From: Azadirachta indica
Lineage: Eukaryota; Streptophyta; Magnoliopsida; Sapindales; Meliaceae
Direction of reading: 5' to 3'
Assembly (NCBI GenBank): GCA_022749755.1
Contig: CM040440.1
Span: forward strand, 13,999,269-14,063,268
Length of the DNA stretch: 64,000 nucleotides
The notes below the pieces were generated by a model that saw nothing but the letters and a program-made list of their open reading frames with translations, had not been told where the DNA came from and did not search any database. The position numbers were made by a program, and so were the translations under genes. Each line of letters starts with the position of its first letter. The first letter of the stretch is position 1. Of the stretch, positions 48,501-61,847 are shown one piece after another.

Positions 48501-51500
48501 CAGACAAGCAAGCTAATTGAACCTAGGTTCTCATGTAACCACAGCATTTTCAAATTTTAGAAATATATTATCCAAACATGCTTTTTCTCAAACTATCTTC
48601 ATGGCAGTATCATCACACAATGCACCCTCTCACCAGTTAAAAAGAGGGAGAATATTGTTGCCAAAACAATCATTGTAACATATACAGGACAGTTACTTAC
48701 ATTCAGCCACACAGTAACTATTAATTGATCCTTTCCTTCGATGTTAAATTTGTAGAACTAATAGTATCTTGCAAAATTTCTCAACAATCTCGAAAGCAAG
48801 AAAAAGATCATCCATCAAGGAGACAGCAGCACCAACAGACATTTTTTCCTTAAAATTACATTTCCGCACAAATTGAAGCAAAGTTAACAAAAGTTTCTAG
48901 TGTCTCGGACACCTGACCCAACAAAATAGGAAAGGGTGAAATAATATAAAATATGCCAATTAAATTGATATCAAAACCAGATTTAGCCAATTACGGTTAG
49001 GAAAAGAGAGTGCATTTTTAAAATCATTTAAATTTTAATGAAAATGCATAAACAGGAACAACATTGCCACACTTTATTGTATATATATAGAACTCACAAT
49101 TGCATTCCTATAACTGTGCAAAGGATCAGTTTTAGCCTAGAAGAACATAAGAAAAAAGACTTCATATAATGGAGGATGGAAGTAACAACAGCGAATCTCA
49201 TGAAAGATTGCTAAACACAAGCATATTTCGTTGGACAGAAGGATCACAAAACCCATGCCTAAAAAATAGAGCTTCACATTAAAATTAAAACAACTTGCAA
49301 GACCAAATAATTCACACCCTTTGGTTAGGTCTCAGCAGCCAATTTTGCACTAACCAAGATATTATGAATTAGTACCTGACTAAAAGGCAAAAATCCAACT
49401 TCCAGCATTCTCTCTGAAACTACGACAAAATGACCCAACAACTTTTGCTATTTAAGGGAGAAGACTGAGTTTCAATACTCATTTGATGGTCATTTTGTAT
49501 TTAAACTGGTAGTCTAACCATATTTTCTTATTTTCAGCAGTTTTCTTCTGATTTTACATGACACAAAAAAACAAATTATTTAATTATCTGCCATTCTTTG
49601 ACTCTTGTTCTTGCTTCATCCAGTCCTAAAAGATACACTGGTACTAAGCTATAATAGTAAAGACTTCATTATCACTTACCTCATTGCTCGATAGAGAGGC
49701 CTATACCAAAGAACATATGAAAGGGGAACTCCAAGGAGAGCATAGATCGTTGCAAGGAAAAAGATTTTGACACCTACAAATTGTGAACATTCTCAGAAGA
49801 TTCAAATCATAATAGTTCTAGAACCTAACGGAATCCTCAATACACAAAGCTGTTACTGAGAAGAAAAAACTTACCCCCGCCTTTAATCCAACAAACAATC
49901 ACAGCAACAACATTGAATACAAGACAGAGAACTATGCCTACAATGCCAGGATCAAATGATAGTTAGGATAGCAGTACAATACTTCATACACCAAAAAAGC
50001 AAAGCGACAAAAAAGGGTATAAATATTTTACAAGGATACATCAGGGAAATGATATCTCTCTCTAACACAATTTTTGTTCTTCTCAACATAAAAACTAATA
50101 CTGATCCTATTGAAGAAGCTAGATGTCATGGCTCCTCATTCGATCAGTAACTTAAAAAAAGAATAAGAAAAGGTAAATAGGCAGAAAAACACACTTCAAG
50201 ATAAAAAAAAAAATTGTTACTCCATAGCAGACTTTTCAGATCAAGTTTTGCAATCTTCATATAAAATATACATAAGCAAAATACCGTAACTGTCTTTGAG
50301 TTCAGCCTCCCGTACCTAACCAACTAGCAAAAGCAAGATACTGCAGCCTTTGAGCATGAATTGGTATCTCATTCGCTATGTCATGATGAATAATTGGAAA
50401 AAAAGGAGGCCAATTTTTATCGTCCGTAGGAACGCCACCAGCTAATATGCGCACCATCAAAAGCATGTCAGGAAGCAGATAAATGAAAATTAGTAAGAAT
50501 AACATTATGACCTATGGTCTCAATAGCCAACCTTTAGCAATAGCATCTTCTCTTCGTTTTATTTCCTGGACCATAAATAAAAATGAGTAAATTGACTAGT
50601 CTAACAGCATATAATTCAATAACATTCATTTAGAGAAACATGCAACTGAGTCATCATGCTGTCACAGTGAATAGAAATTCTATATAGAAGTGAATGGAAC
50701 GGCCATTCAGCAATAAATTAAAAAAATTAACCTTTTCCCTTCTTTTTAGATCTGCTTCCCATGCTGCAAGGTCTTTCCCTTTTTTCTTTGGATCCTGCAC
50801 CCATCATACAATACAATATAGAATAAGAAGCCCCTAGTCCATCTACAAAAAGAAATATCTATTAGAAACAAAAAAGTCGTTACATTCATATTATCCAGTG
50901 GAATATCTACTGTTGCATCATATTTCTGTCCAAATCCTACAGGTTCAGATGCAAACGGAGGAACCTGTGACCTTGATCCAGGACCAGCAGGACCATTCTG
51001 CAAAAGCCCCCAAGTAAGAAACACATGGCATGCAAATGAAGGAATTAATAAAGATCAAAACCTTCAAAATGAAAGCTTGTCAAAGCCTTTTTCAGTCCAA
51101 TCTATGAGGATAATAAGAACATTAGAGTGGACGAAAACCGTAAAGCATCTTTACTCCCAGTATCCCAACATAAGGACCTGTCAACGTGGCAGAGTGGCAG
51201 CAACCATCTCTTCCCCATTTTATATCCAATACATAAAACATGTAATATAGCAATCAAATAACATATCGTTATGCACACATGTGCATGCAATCATTACGCC
51301 ATTGACTTATTGGAATGCATTACATGTAGAACCACATCTATCTACAATATTAAGAACCAACGCACCATATAAATGTGCACAATTATCTACAAACTCAACC
51401 AATACAATAAGCTGAATTTACAATTTGTCACCCTTGATAATTAACCTCACATTCAAGTTCCCTAGTTTACTATATATATCACATATACACCACCCCATCA

Positions 51501-52087
51501 AGCAACACTCCAATGTATCAGAATGTTTTTATAACATTAGTCTATTATATCCCAAAGACATTACAAGCCACACTAATTACAAGCCAACTTTTTCACAACC
51601 TATACATCTATTGCCTTAATAACATGCCGTAACATAAAATTCATGAATTTTATTAATACTACTACTCTCCTTCCCGGTAAAATTTATAAAATTTTATAAA
51701 CTTTAAAATGTATACGCTTCCAAGAAATTGTAAAATACGAAATTTTAAAATCCGTAAAATTTACCAGCAATTTAAAAGAAAAGAAAAGAAAAGAAAAGAA
51801 AAAAGGTCCAAAATACAATTGTCTAAAGCTAGAGTTCCAGATCCGGGTCAAAATCCATTACCGACTCCAAAATAAAACTAGCAACACTAAAAAATATTAA
51901 AAATGAACAAAAATCAACATAGGACATGATCACGTAGCAAGAACAACTAAAATAAATAATAATAAATGAATAAATAAAAGGAGTAAACTGAAATTAAGGA
52001 CAGATCTGAAGAGTTGGGAAGAAAAATTACCGAAAAAGGATTGACTTCTTCTTCATCAAAGGGATTAGGATCGGGGTGGCGATTCAT
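45528..52087 (-). CDS. SCAMP: Secretory carrier-associated membrane protein (SCAMP)
   Basis: Four-pass membrane protein of post-Golgi, plasma-membrane and endocytic vesicles. Twelve exons in transcript order: 52031-52087, 50884-50997, 50732-50794, 50532-50565, 50316-50441, 49875-49937, 49680-49773, 48427-48472, 48256-48323, 47515-47563, 45960-46025, 45528-45560. All are GT-AG with consistent phases and give 270 residues, normal for plant SCAMPs. The N-terminus carries two NPF motifs (8-10 and 16-18) that can bind EH-domain adaptors. A charged helix [20 protein letters not shown] follows, then four membrane segments with the family signatures [20 protein letters not shown] and [13 protein letters not shown]. 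It ends [10 protein letters not shown]. Exons 4 and 12 are only 34 and 33 nt. Intron 10 (46026-47514) is the longest. Tandem to PRK, same strand. Confidence 0.96.
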
Positions 52088-52151
52088 TGCTACTCTCAGA
52101 TCCCAAAATTTTGCTCAAATCAAATCAGAATGTGAGAACTCGACGCTACCG

Positions 52152-52175
52152 CTTTACCTTTACCTTTACCTTTAC
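52152..52175 (-). repeat. Hexamer repeat in the SCAMP 5' leader
   Basis: Four perfect CTTTAC units on the plus strand (GTAAAG on the SCAMP sense strand), 65-88 nt upstream of the start codon. It is not the plant telomere unit. Probably a length-variable leader element. Confidence 0.85.
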
Positions 52176-53984
52176 CTTTTTATCTTTGCTTGTACGCAAC
52201 GCGGGACAGTTCAGTTCAGTTGGAAACACCTTTTACTTCATTTGCCACTACTATTTTAAATTATTACGCTTTTAACCTAATTAATTAATTAATTAATTGT
52301 TTTTATATATAAAATGGGGTAAAAATATTACAAGTTACTAAAGTTTGGACTATTAACCTAATTAATTCTATTTAATTTAAAAATATTCATTCAAGTACTA
52401 ATTAATGACAATTATACTAATAATAGTTATTTAATAAAAATAAGAATTAAATTTTTAAAATTTAACAAAATATAATATATTTATTTAAAATATATTAATA
52501 AATAAATAATACCAGTAATTTCTAACACATCAGTAATATAATATTTATTAAATTTATTTATTTTATAAGTAATATATTTTATTTTTAGTACTTATGCTTA
52601 CATTATAACTTTTATGGTTTATTTTATTTATTTTCTAATTATAATTAATGTTAAATATTAATATATTAATAAATATTTAATTATCAATATATTATCAATT
52701 AACACGTATCATTATTATTATATCTATTTTTACTTGAAAATTAAAATTAATATTTCTTACATTAAATAAAGGTATAATGATTATTTTTAATAAATTGAAA
52801 TCTTAATCGATATTTTTAAAACTATTAGAACTAACTAAATCTAATAGAATAAATCTTAAAGATGTGTAAATTATTTTCCCTATAAGCTTAAATTTTAAGT
52901 AATAAAAATGTATATTTTAATGCTATAAGTTTTAAAAATATTATTTTCATCCTAATTTGTTAGTTGCACATGGTTTGTCAAGCAAGAAAAAACCATAATA
53001 TGGTATACTTAATTGGGTTTGTAAAAAGTGATAGATATGAGGCGATATTACTTATCATTTGTTAATTTTTGATTGCCTTAACTTATTAACCTTTATTTTT
53101 TAAAATAAAGTAAATAAGAGGTTATCACTTGTCATCCATTAGTCATTAGCAACAACGTTGTGCTGATCTATGTTAATATCAATCCATACCAACTTTTTTA
53201 ATTTACATGATAGTAAAGTTATTTTGAACAATAAAGCATTAATAGACATTCAAAAGAAAGGAAAATGATAGTAATTGTTGTGCATCTTTACTACAATAGT
53301 TGCAATGGTAGCGTATACCATAACCATGGTGACACACAATGACCACTACCATTTTCCTCCTTTCTTGAGGATTTTTTCGGTACTCTATTGCTGAAGATGA
53401 TGCTACTACTACCATTACATAGATAGAAAAAATTTGGAATTTAATGCATGGTACATTGAATTAAATTCCACATAATCTTCAATAGTAAGCGATAACAATA
53501 ATGACCAGTATTATCCCTAATAAAATAACTTCATTGTTTTTAAGTATATTTTATTTAATTATGTTATAAAATATTTGTAAATATAAATTTTAATATTATA
53601 AATTTATTTTATTAATATATTTAAAACAGACATATTATAATTATTTTTGTCAAATTTAAAACATTTACATGTTATTTTTCTCTTAATTATTAATTACAAG
53701 ATATAATAATTATTATAAAATAAAGAGTAAATTTTCCATTTAGACAAAGAGTATCATCTAACGGCCAAATATAAACGGATATTTCTTAAAAAAGATAAAC
53801 TAAAAGGCAGTAAAATATATTTCGCCCTAATTTAGGGGGCTAGATGTGCTTTTCGCTGTAGAAAATATAACCGGATTATAAAACTGGTTGCGGAGCGTTA
53901 ATCAGGTGGTTGAAATGCCACCACACCACACGTGAAACTTCGTTATCGGTCTGTTCAAGGAATGACACGTCGGTTGCCCTTACG

Positions 53985-54530
53985 ATTTTTTTATATTTAT
54001 ATATATTACAAATTAGGTATATAATCTATTTTTATTATATCCAAACTGAATTTAATTTGTTATCCTCTATCTTATTAACTATTGTATATTATATATACAA
54101 TTTATTGATATTATATTAGAAATTAGATTTAATTTGATGTGATTTATTTTCTTCATACTACAAATTATATATAAATATATACTAGTATTACATCAAAATT
54201 GGTTCTAGTTGAACATGATCTATCTTCCTTAATATTATAAATTATGTATATAATTTATTGATATTACATCACTAAATAGTATAGTACTCTGACGTTAATT
54301 GTTTGCTTAATATTATAAATTACATGTATACTTCTTGAATATTATAAATTTATGTATAATTTATTGAAATTACATTAATAATTGAATTTACCTTGTCATC
54401 GAACATCTTCTAGAATATTACAAACTATATATATACTGATATTATGTCAAAAATCATAATTATGTACAATCTACCAATATTTAAATTAAAAATTAAATCC
54501 AATGTGGCGTTACCCATCATGAAATATTAC
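53985..54530 (+). repeat. Degenerate minisatellite related to the 1-420/4838-5258 repeat
   Basis: Five or six decayed units of about 75-110 bp share AATATTATAAATTATATGTA, then TAATTTATTGATATTA, then ATC.AAAATTGA. The same phrases in the same order build the right arm at 4838-5258. The two loci, about 49 kb apart, therefore share a repeat family. Confidence 0.65.
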
Positions 54531-56206
54531 AAAAATTACGTTTATCTTATAACCCTACATACAAAATTAAATAGAGTTTAACACCGTCCGTAAAAATATG
54601 TACTAAATCACAACAAAATTTGTCCCTATTTAAAAAAATTTGAATACACATTATATTGATGTAAAAAATTAATATAAATTCTCATATAAATTGATATGAT
54701 ATATTATTATCATATGTTTTATATGATTTATTATGACAAAAAGATGCAACATTCTGACATTACTTTATGATATAAATATTTAACTAATTGCATTAATTTT
54801 TGGGTCTAATTAAAGACTAAAAATATAAATTAATTTGATTTATTTGTTGTAATTTGAAACAAATTAATGCTGGATTAATTTCATTTAAATAATTTTAATT
54901 GATTAATACTTTAATTATTTAATCATAAAATGGATGTATATACGTATTCCTTTAATAAATAAAGTAAATTTACATATGTAACAATTAATTTAAATTAATA
55001 TTAATGAATTTAATTATTTTATTTTTTATAAACACAAGATTTAGTATAATAGTTTATTTCAATATAATCCTATTTTATCTAATTCTATTCATCTTAAAGT
55101 ATTCAACAATGTACAATAATAATAATGAATAAATTGTAGATACATTGTTTATTTTCTTTAATTTTGAATATTCAATTTTGTTTTAAGTGAAAATTAAAAA
55201 ATATAAATTTTCAAGATGAGAATGAAATGACCAAAATATATGCATTTTTGTGAAAAAAGATGTTCATGTTATGATTAATGGAGATAAATATAATGTAATC
55301 AAAATTTGTATCAAATTAAAATTTGTAAACATGTAAACTGCGATTGTCTTTTTATTAAAATAATGTGAATATAATAAGAAATCTAAAAATATCTTTAACT
55401 ATTATAATTATTTTGAATTATAAATTATTTTACTAGTTAATTATGTTGAACTCATAAATTTATATGGACAATGCTACAGGAAATGTGAAAATGGGTTTAT
55501 TAAGTTAAATTTTCGTAGAATTTTAATGTTAGTATATGAAGGTCCATTTGTTGAAGAAATATTTATAGTTTCCGAGATGATGAATTCAAAATTTATTAGA
55601 ATAATTGCATTTTGGCTTCATTTAGTATTAAGATGTAGTGACTTTTAAAAGCGGGTGAAGTTATAATTCTTGAGGTATGAAAACCTAAATAATTAAAACC
55701 TATAGAGGTTAAAGTATAAATAAAAGTTATAAAAACATATTTATTTTTTAAAGCCTTTTCTAGAGTTGGGTAAGCCCCTTTCAATCATAAAGTAGTTAGG
55801 TTTTTGATGGTCTGAGAGCCACAATTTTTGTAAGACAAAATTACAAAATATTAAATATCAATAAAGAAAATGAGTAAATTCTATTAAAATTGGTGTTATA
55901 AGTTCTTTTTTAAATTTTGCTTTTAAAATATAGTAAAAATAACACAATGTGGAACAAAGTCTTAACTGTGTTTGATCTATGAGTGAGAATCATTTTTTGC
56001 TTTAACAGTTGGCAAGGAGAAAGAGAGACAAGAAATAGGGTGAAAATGAAAGGAAAAAGAAAGCAGCTGGAAAAATTATTGGTCTAATTATTTGAAAAAA
56101 AAAAAACACTGAATACAAGAAAATTTCAGTCTATAATATGTTTCAAACATACTTATATTTTAACTTAACATAGAAATTTGGATAGTTGAATCTAAATGAT
56201 GTATGA

Positions 56207-56838
56207 TAGGGTGGCCAAATTCCCTGTGAGGCCTCAATTTTACGAGGATCCACCTCCAACTAAGAGAATTTAAGTAAATTTGCAGAGAATGGGGTTAATA
56301 ATGGGGTTTATCCCCAATTTATTAATGGGATAAAAATTGATTTAGCTCTCCCTATCCTACCCACACCTTATTTCTCATTAAAACATAATATAAATATATT
56401 ATAATTTATAAAATTAAATTGTTTATATTTAAATATAATTTTATATTATAATTTTTAAAATTATATATTATAATTAAATTTAATTAATAATAAAAATTTG
56501 TGCAGTCATAAATTAATGTTATAAAAAAATAAAATATGCAAATAAAAAGTATAAATTAAAAAAAAAAAAACCTTAAATTGTGTTTTTAATAATATATTAA
56601 AATATTTTTATTTAAGTTAATTAAAATTTTATATTATTAAAATTAATTTATAAAATAATATAAAATAAGAAATTGATATGGGGATGGAGAATTTGTTTTC
56701 TATGCGAGAATTTTTTATCTCCACCCCATTAAATTTATTAAAGAATAAGGTGAGGAATGGAGTTCAAAATAGAAAACGGGGTGGGGAATGGGACAACCTC
56801 CCTACCCCCACCCCATCCCGCCCCATTGTCATCTGTAA
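56207..56838 (-). mobile_element. hAT-like non-autonomous element
   Basis: Starts TAGGGTGGCCAAATTCCC and ends near CCCCATTGTCATCTGTA, a damaged inverse of TAGGGATGGCAA. Aligned in reverse it matches the complete element at 61856-62493 at both GC-rich ends with an AT-rich core. No clear 8-bp target duplication remains. No transposase. Confidence 0.65.
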
Positions 56839-56876
56839 AATATAATGTATTATATAATTAATTTTTAGAAATTTAT

Positions 56877-57768
56877 ATTTAAATAGAGTAATTGTAATAT
56901 ACCTAAAACAGTAGATTTCTTGTGAGTTTGGAGGCATTGTAAAGATACCCCTAAATATTGGGTATTGTTAAACGCTCCTATTTTTTATGAAATAGGAAAA
57001 TATACTCCTGATTTTTGAAAAAATAGAAAGATACCTCCTTGAGTATTAGTTTGTCGTTAATTAATTCCACCTTTTTTTTTATGCGGAATAACTATTTTGC
57101 CCATGGAGATTAAAAAGCATATAATGTGACCAACTTGTTTCTATGATTAATACATAGTGGCCGGTATGAACTAATATTTAAATTAAGACATGGATATAAA
57201 AATTTACTCTTAATTTTTTCTAACAATTTTACCGTTAATAATGTTTTTTTTCAAAAATTATAATCTTGTTTGATTAATTTATTGTACATAAACAATTAAA
57301 ATTGTTATCCTTAATTATTTAACAATTTATGTAAAAAAAGTAATCAAATAAGATCATAATTATCCAAAAAATAATTAAAGGTAATATCATCTTTACAATA
57401 TTTCAATTTAAATATCATTACGTAAAAAAAATAGAGTCATATGAGTCAATGTGAATTAATAACAGGGACAATTTGATTATGTTTATATGCTTTTTAAATA
57501 TTTATGAACAATGTACCCATTTTGCATAAAAATGATGGAATTAATTAGTGGCAAATTAATCCTAGCGAGTTTCTTCTTATTTCATTAAAAGTTATAGGGG
57601 TATCTTTTTATTTTACAAAAATTAAGGGTATCTACCAATGTTTCAAACTTAAAAGATAATTTTTGATTTTATCAGAAGTTATGGGTATCTTATAACACCC
57701 TAAAACTCGAGAGTATCTATTGTTTTCCCAAAAGAGAGAAGGTATATTACAATAACTCGATTTAAATA
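56877..57768. mobile_element. Mutator-like foldback element with 9-bp repeats
   Basis: The element spans 56886-57759 (874 bp). The left end GAGTAATTGTAATATACC pairs with the complement of the right end (GAGTTATTGTAATATACC). The arms carry matching phrases about grams of TATCTTT and CTATTTTTT. Direct repeats ATTTAAATA flank it at 56877-56885 and 57760-57768. Non-coding and non-autonomous. Confidence 0.65.
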
Positions 57769-59113
57769 TTACAAATAAAAAATGAATATATCATTCAAAT
57801 TAAAATTTTAATCAGGTAAGCAAATGCAAATTCAATAATCGGCAATTCTTAAAAAAAAAAAATCAAATCAATAACAATCAAGAAGAGTTAAAACAAAAAA
57901 AATATAAAGATTTTCATGTAATGTGACAATTTCAATTTATGTTCATGGCTCTAAGCTAACCATTATATTTATCAAGCTTCTTATGATCTGTTGACTTACT
58001 TTTGGTATCAATTTAACTATTTGCCAACAATTTACTCTTTAGAACGTTAATCAACCTACAAGGTTAGTTTATCACTCACACCCCTTACCAAAAATGTATT
58101 CAATAACAATAAACTTATGTTTTTTATGAATGGTAGACAAATGTGAACTTAAAAATTTTAAAAAACTTTTTAAAAAGGAGTATAAGCAATTTTTTTTTTT
58201 TGAAAGAGAGTATAAACAAGTTTAAGTACAAAAAAGATTATTAAAAGTGAGCTTCAAATGAGTTTATATAAATTTTAAGAAAAATTAACTATATACCATT
58301 TTCAAATTTTTGACACAAATTTAAAATCCATATTTGCAATTAAAATTTTCCAACTACTACATGTTACTTATCATTGGAGTCACCAATGGTAGTCAAAATT
58401 ACGGATTGCATTTTCTCAACCCAAGTTAAAAAAAGGTGATCTCAAATTTGAAATTCTATATTTCACTATTAATTTGATTCATTGTTCACCATAATTACTT
58501 TTTATTTAGAAATTTATAAATGAGAAAATGGATATTACAATTTTAAAAAACTTAATAAAATATAAAATTTTAAACACGTTTTAATTATTTTTTTTTTTAC
58601 CAAAAATAAAATTTACACAATTTGAAAAGTTCATAAAACTTGAAAAATATATGAGTTCATTTGGTCATTATTTCATTTTTATAGAATCCTACTAATTTTA
58701 CATAAAAATGAACATTAAAAAGTACTAAGTTAGTGTTTTGAGAATATTTCTTTCTTAAATTTGGGGTTTTCATGATTTGAGAGATTCTTAAGCTTAAAAA
58801 TGATGTTTCTTTGGTGTCCATAGTTTCCAAAATCTTTAGAATCAAGTTAAGGGTATGTTTACCTAGTTTATGAAATATAGTGTCCTTTTGATATTAAAAA
58901 ATAGTTTAAGTGTATTGATGAAAATAACTGCAGGAAGAAAATCAGGGAAAGTTATAGAAATAGCCAAAATTTTGCGAATAACCCAAAACCTAAACTGAAG
59001 GTACAAAGAAAGCCTCTCATTTGAAAGCAAAACCCGAACAAAACCCCGAGTCTGCAAACAAGAAGAAGAAAGCGGAGTTATTGATTGATTGATTGATTCA
59101 TGCGCCATTAACA

Positions 59114-60020
59114 ATGCAGAGACTCTGCATCAAGCTTCGTGGGTTAACTCTACAATCAACCCAAAGTCAAGCTCTGTCTTCTTCGCGTCGCCTTCTCCAT
59201 TCTTCTACACCGATTCACCAGGCTTTGTATTCTGCGTCTTCAACTCCAAGTTCATGGAGGTTTAGCGCACTTTTCAGCTACCAGTCTTCCAACAAAACCC
59301 ATCTCTCACTTTCTGCGCCTTCTCTGTACTCTTCTCAGTTGCCTCTCTCTGTAAGTTTTGTGCTTCTTATTAACATTTAGTTTATTTTTGTTTGTCATGA
59401 AATGTTACCAATCTAATCAAAGCTAACTAAATTCTGAGTCTTGATCCACTTCGGGAATGAAGTAAAATTGGAGTTTCCTAAATTGATTTAAATCTTTTAC
59501 AGTGCAAGGGTCATGCTTTTTTCTTAGAGATTTGTTTTTGTTGATGTGCATTCAATTGTTTCATTTCTCATTTATGGAAGCATAACATTAGGTTCTCAAG
59601 CGAATAGAATGACAAATTAAACATTCATTTGATTTTGAACTTTTGCTACTTCTTGTTGTTTATAATTTCTACCTAATTCTGAGGCTACACTGTGTTTGTG
59701 CTTCTTTATAGACAATTTTCTGTTGGTTTCTTTATAGTTTGTTCAAGTACGCCATGTGTCCTCAAGGGAGCGGAAGAAGAAGAGGAAGCCGATGACTCCA
59801 GTTACATCCAAAGTCAAGAAAATTAAAATGAAGTCATATTCGTATGTTTATGTTGTTGAAAAATTATGCACATTTTGCTTATTAAGCTATTTTTCAAGTT
59901 CAGTGGATCTTATGGTGTGAACTTTTGTCCATCAGATCATACAAGTACAGGTTTAGGACAATGAATGATGGGAAAATACGTCGTTGGCACGAGGGTAAGA
60001 ACCACAATGCACACTTGAAG
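59114..60020 (+). CDS. Mitochondrial ribosomal protein bL35m, 5' part
   Basis: Component of the mitochondrial large ribosomal subunit, nuclear-encoded. Three exons are visible: 59114-59350, 59738-59841, 59936-60020, with phase-matched GT-AG junctions, giving the first 142 residues. The start MQRLCIKLRGLTL and the following Arg/Ser-rich, acid-poor region form a mitochondrial presequence. Then come VRHVSSRERKKKRKPMTPV and the L35 signature KMKSYSSYKYRFRTMNDGKI, with RRWHEGKNHNAHLK. The last exon (expected about 30 codons, Lys/Arg-rich) is not found in the remaining 4 kb, so it lies beyond 64000 or is missing. The first ATG in the leader (59100) opens only a three-codon ORF. Confidence 0.88.
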
Positions 60021-61847
60021 GTATGATTCTTTATCGGGACAAATTTAATCGAATTTAATTTTTACTCTTGTTAGAAATGTGATAGATTCTTAGTTATCCT
60101 TCATATTTTAATTCTACTTATGCTTTACTAGAGTAGGAAACTGCGAAGAAACTTGATTTGTATGCCTGTATATGTTTGTTATTTGCTGGCTTTAGTATGT
60201 TGCTAATTTATTTTTCAGGCCTTTATTTTACATTATACTGGTTTGTGTATGTCGGTCATTGTTATAAGAGTAAATGAATTGATCCCTTGACATTATTTCT
60301 GATTATGCAAGAAGCATGTCATACTGTGTACATTTATGTACTTACATGTGTACATCTGTGTACCTACAACAAGGAAAACCTGAGCTCCTATCTGTAGATT
60401 GGATAAACGTCATACTCTTGGAAGACCTCACAATCCACTTGGATCAGGCAAGCTGAACATTCATGAAAGCATGAAGAATCACCCATTTGATTCTCCATAA
60501 TTGAAAAGCATTCCTCAGTCTATCCAACTCACTTGCTCTTTCAGTCGGCTTGTGATAACTGAGACACTAAGGTAGGCAGTCCAGGGAGTAGAATGGTGAT
60601 CAAGGAGTTCTTGAGCATAAGAGAAGGTGGGTATTGATGGCTGTTAGTTGGGAGGCATAGGTACTGCTGCTATCTTCACTTTTGAGGTAGTGTCTACCGT
60701 CTGCCTGATGTTACTTCTAAGTTACTGTGAAACTAAATGTGACTGTGTCTCCATATGAGGGAACTAAGGGTTCTTAAAGATGGGAACTAGGAAGGCTCTG
60801 AAATAATTCTGGTCAAACGTTAATATTGGATTGGAAAACTTTTGTGTGTGTTGGGAGGCCCTGAAATACCTACATACTCACTGCACAGGTCTTAGATTTG
60901 TTTTTTACTGCAATTCAGACAGCTTATACTATTTGTTGTAGTTGCAAGAAAATGGAATAGTGAATTTGCAGATGGCTGTTAAATCTCAGTGTGAATGGCT
61001 GATGTGTATTAGGGCAGATATTTGACATAATTTGAATGAATAATTTTAATTGTTGGTATTAGATCTGTGCAGTAACTTTTCAGTTGGGCATAGGTTAATA
61101 ATGATTCTGAAGGTGTGTACTTTTCTTTCATTTTTCAGAGATTTGAAGGCTGTAACATGCAGTGGTTTATTTAAGATATTTGTATGCACGCATATCACTT
61201 CAATTGAAGTGTTAATACAAAGTTAAAGTTGAGGGGGGAAGATTTAGATGCAAAATGTTGTCTGAACAGGGACCCTAGCAACTTGAAGGCCTTTTTGCCC
61301 TTCTCAGGCAAAGCTACTTGTTATGCAGACAGAGTTGTTTCATATCTGGCAGCTGCCTGCTGTGGCCCTGTTGGAATTCAAGCTCATTAGATATAGTTGA
61401 TTTGAGGTAGTTTGGAGATTATGGTGGATATTCAAGCCTCTATTTTATGTGGTGACTGGATTTGAATGGTGTGTTTGCATCCTCATCATGGGCTAAGGCA
61501 TGTTAAGAAGCAGGACGTTTCAAATTTTATTGAGGATACTTAGTAAATAATTTATCCATGTTTTAAATTAGTAAATAATTTATCCTTGTTTTAAATTCTT
61601 GAATCATGTGGGCCAAGGATTTTGATGTAGACTGGCTTAGTGACTTACTTGGAAATTTTACTCTCTCAGCGGGCATTCAGCTAACTCTGTAGTCTTTGTA
61701 AAAGGGTAGTGAGAATCCAAAAAAATTGGACGAGAAAGAAATACAAGATTTAGTGCATTCCCTGCTGTTGATCAGTTTCCTCATTGAACATTAGCATTGA
61801 CGGTTAAGAAAATACCTATAGAATGCCATTATTTGCTTATGCTCAAC

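Larger units (their letters stand above)
52176..59113. other. 6.9-kb intergenic region between SCAMP and bL35m
   Basis: The two flanking genes diverge. I see no protein gene. Contents: a further copy of the AT-rich family (52480-52880), a degenerate minisatellite (53985-54530), a hAT-like element (56207-56838), a Mutator-like foldback (56877-57768), and the bL35m leader with four GATT units just before its start. Confidence 0.7.

Noticed and set aside
51683..51700. 18-bp AT-only palindrome TTTATAAAATTTTATAAA in SCAMP intron 1
   Set aside because: AT-only palindromes are frequent in such AT-rich DNA.
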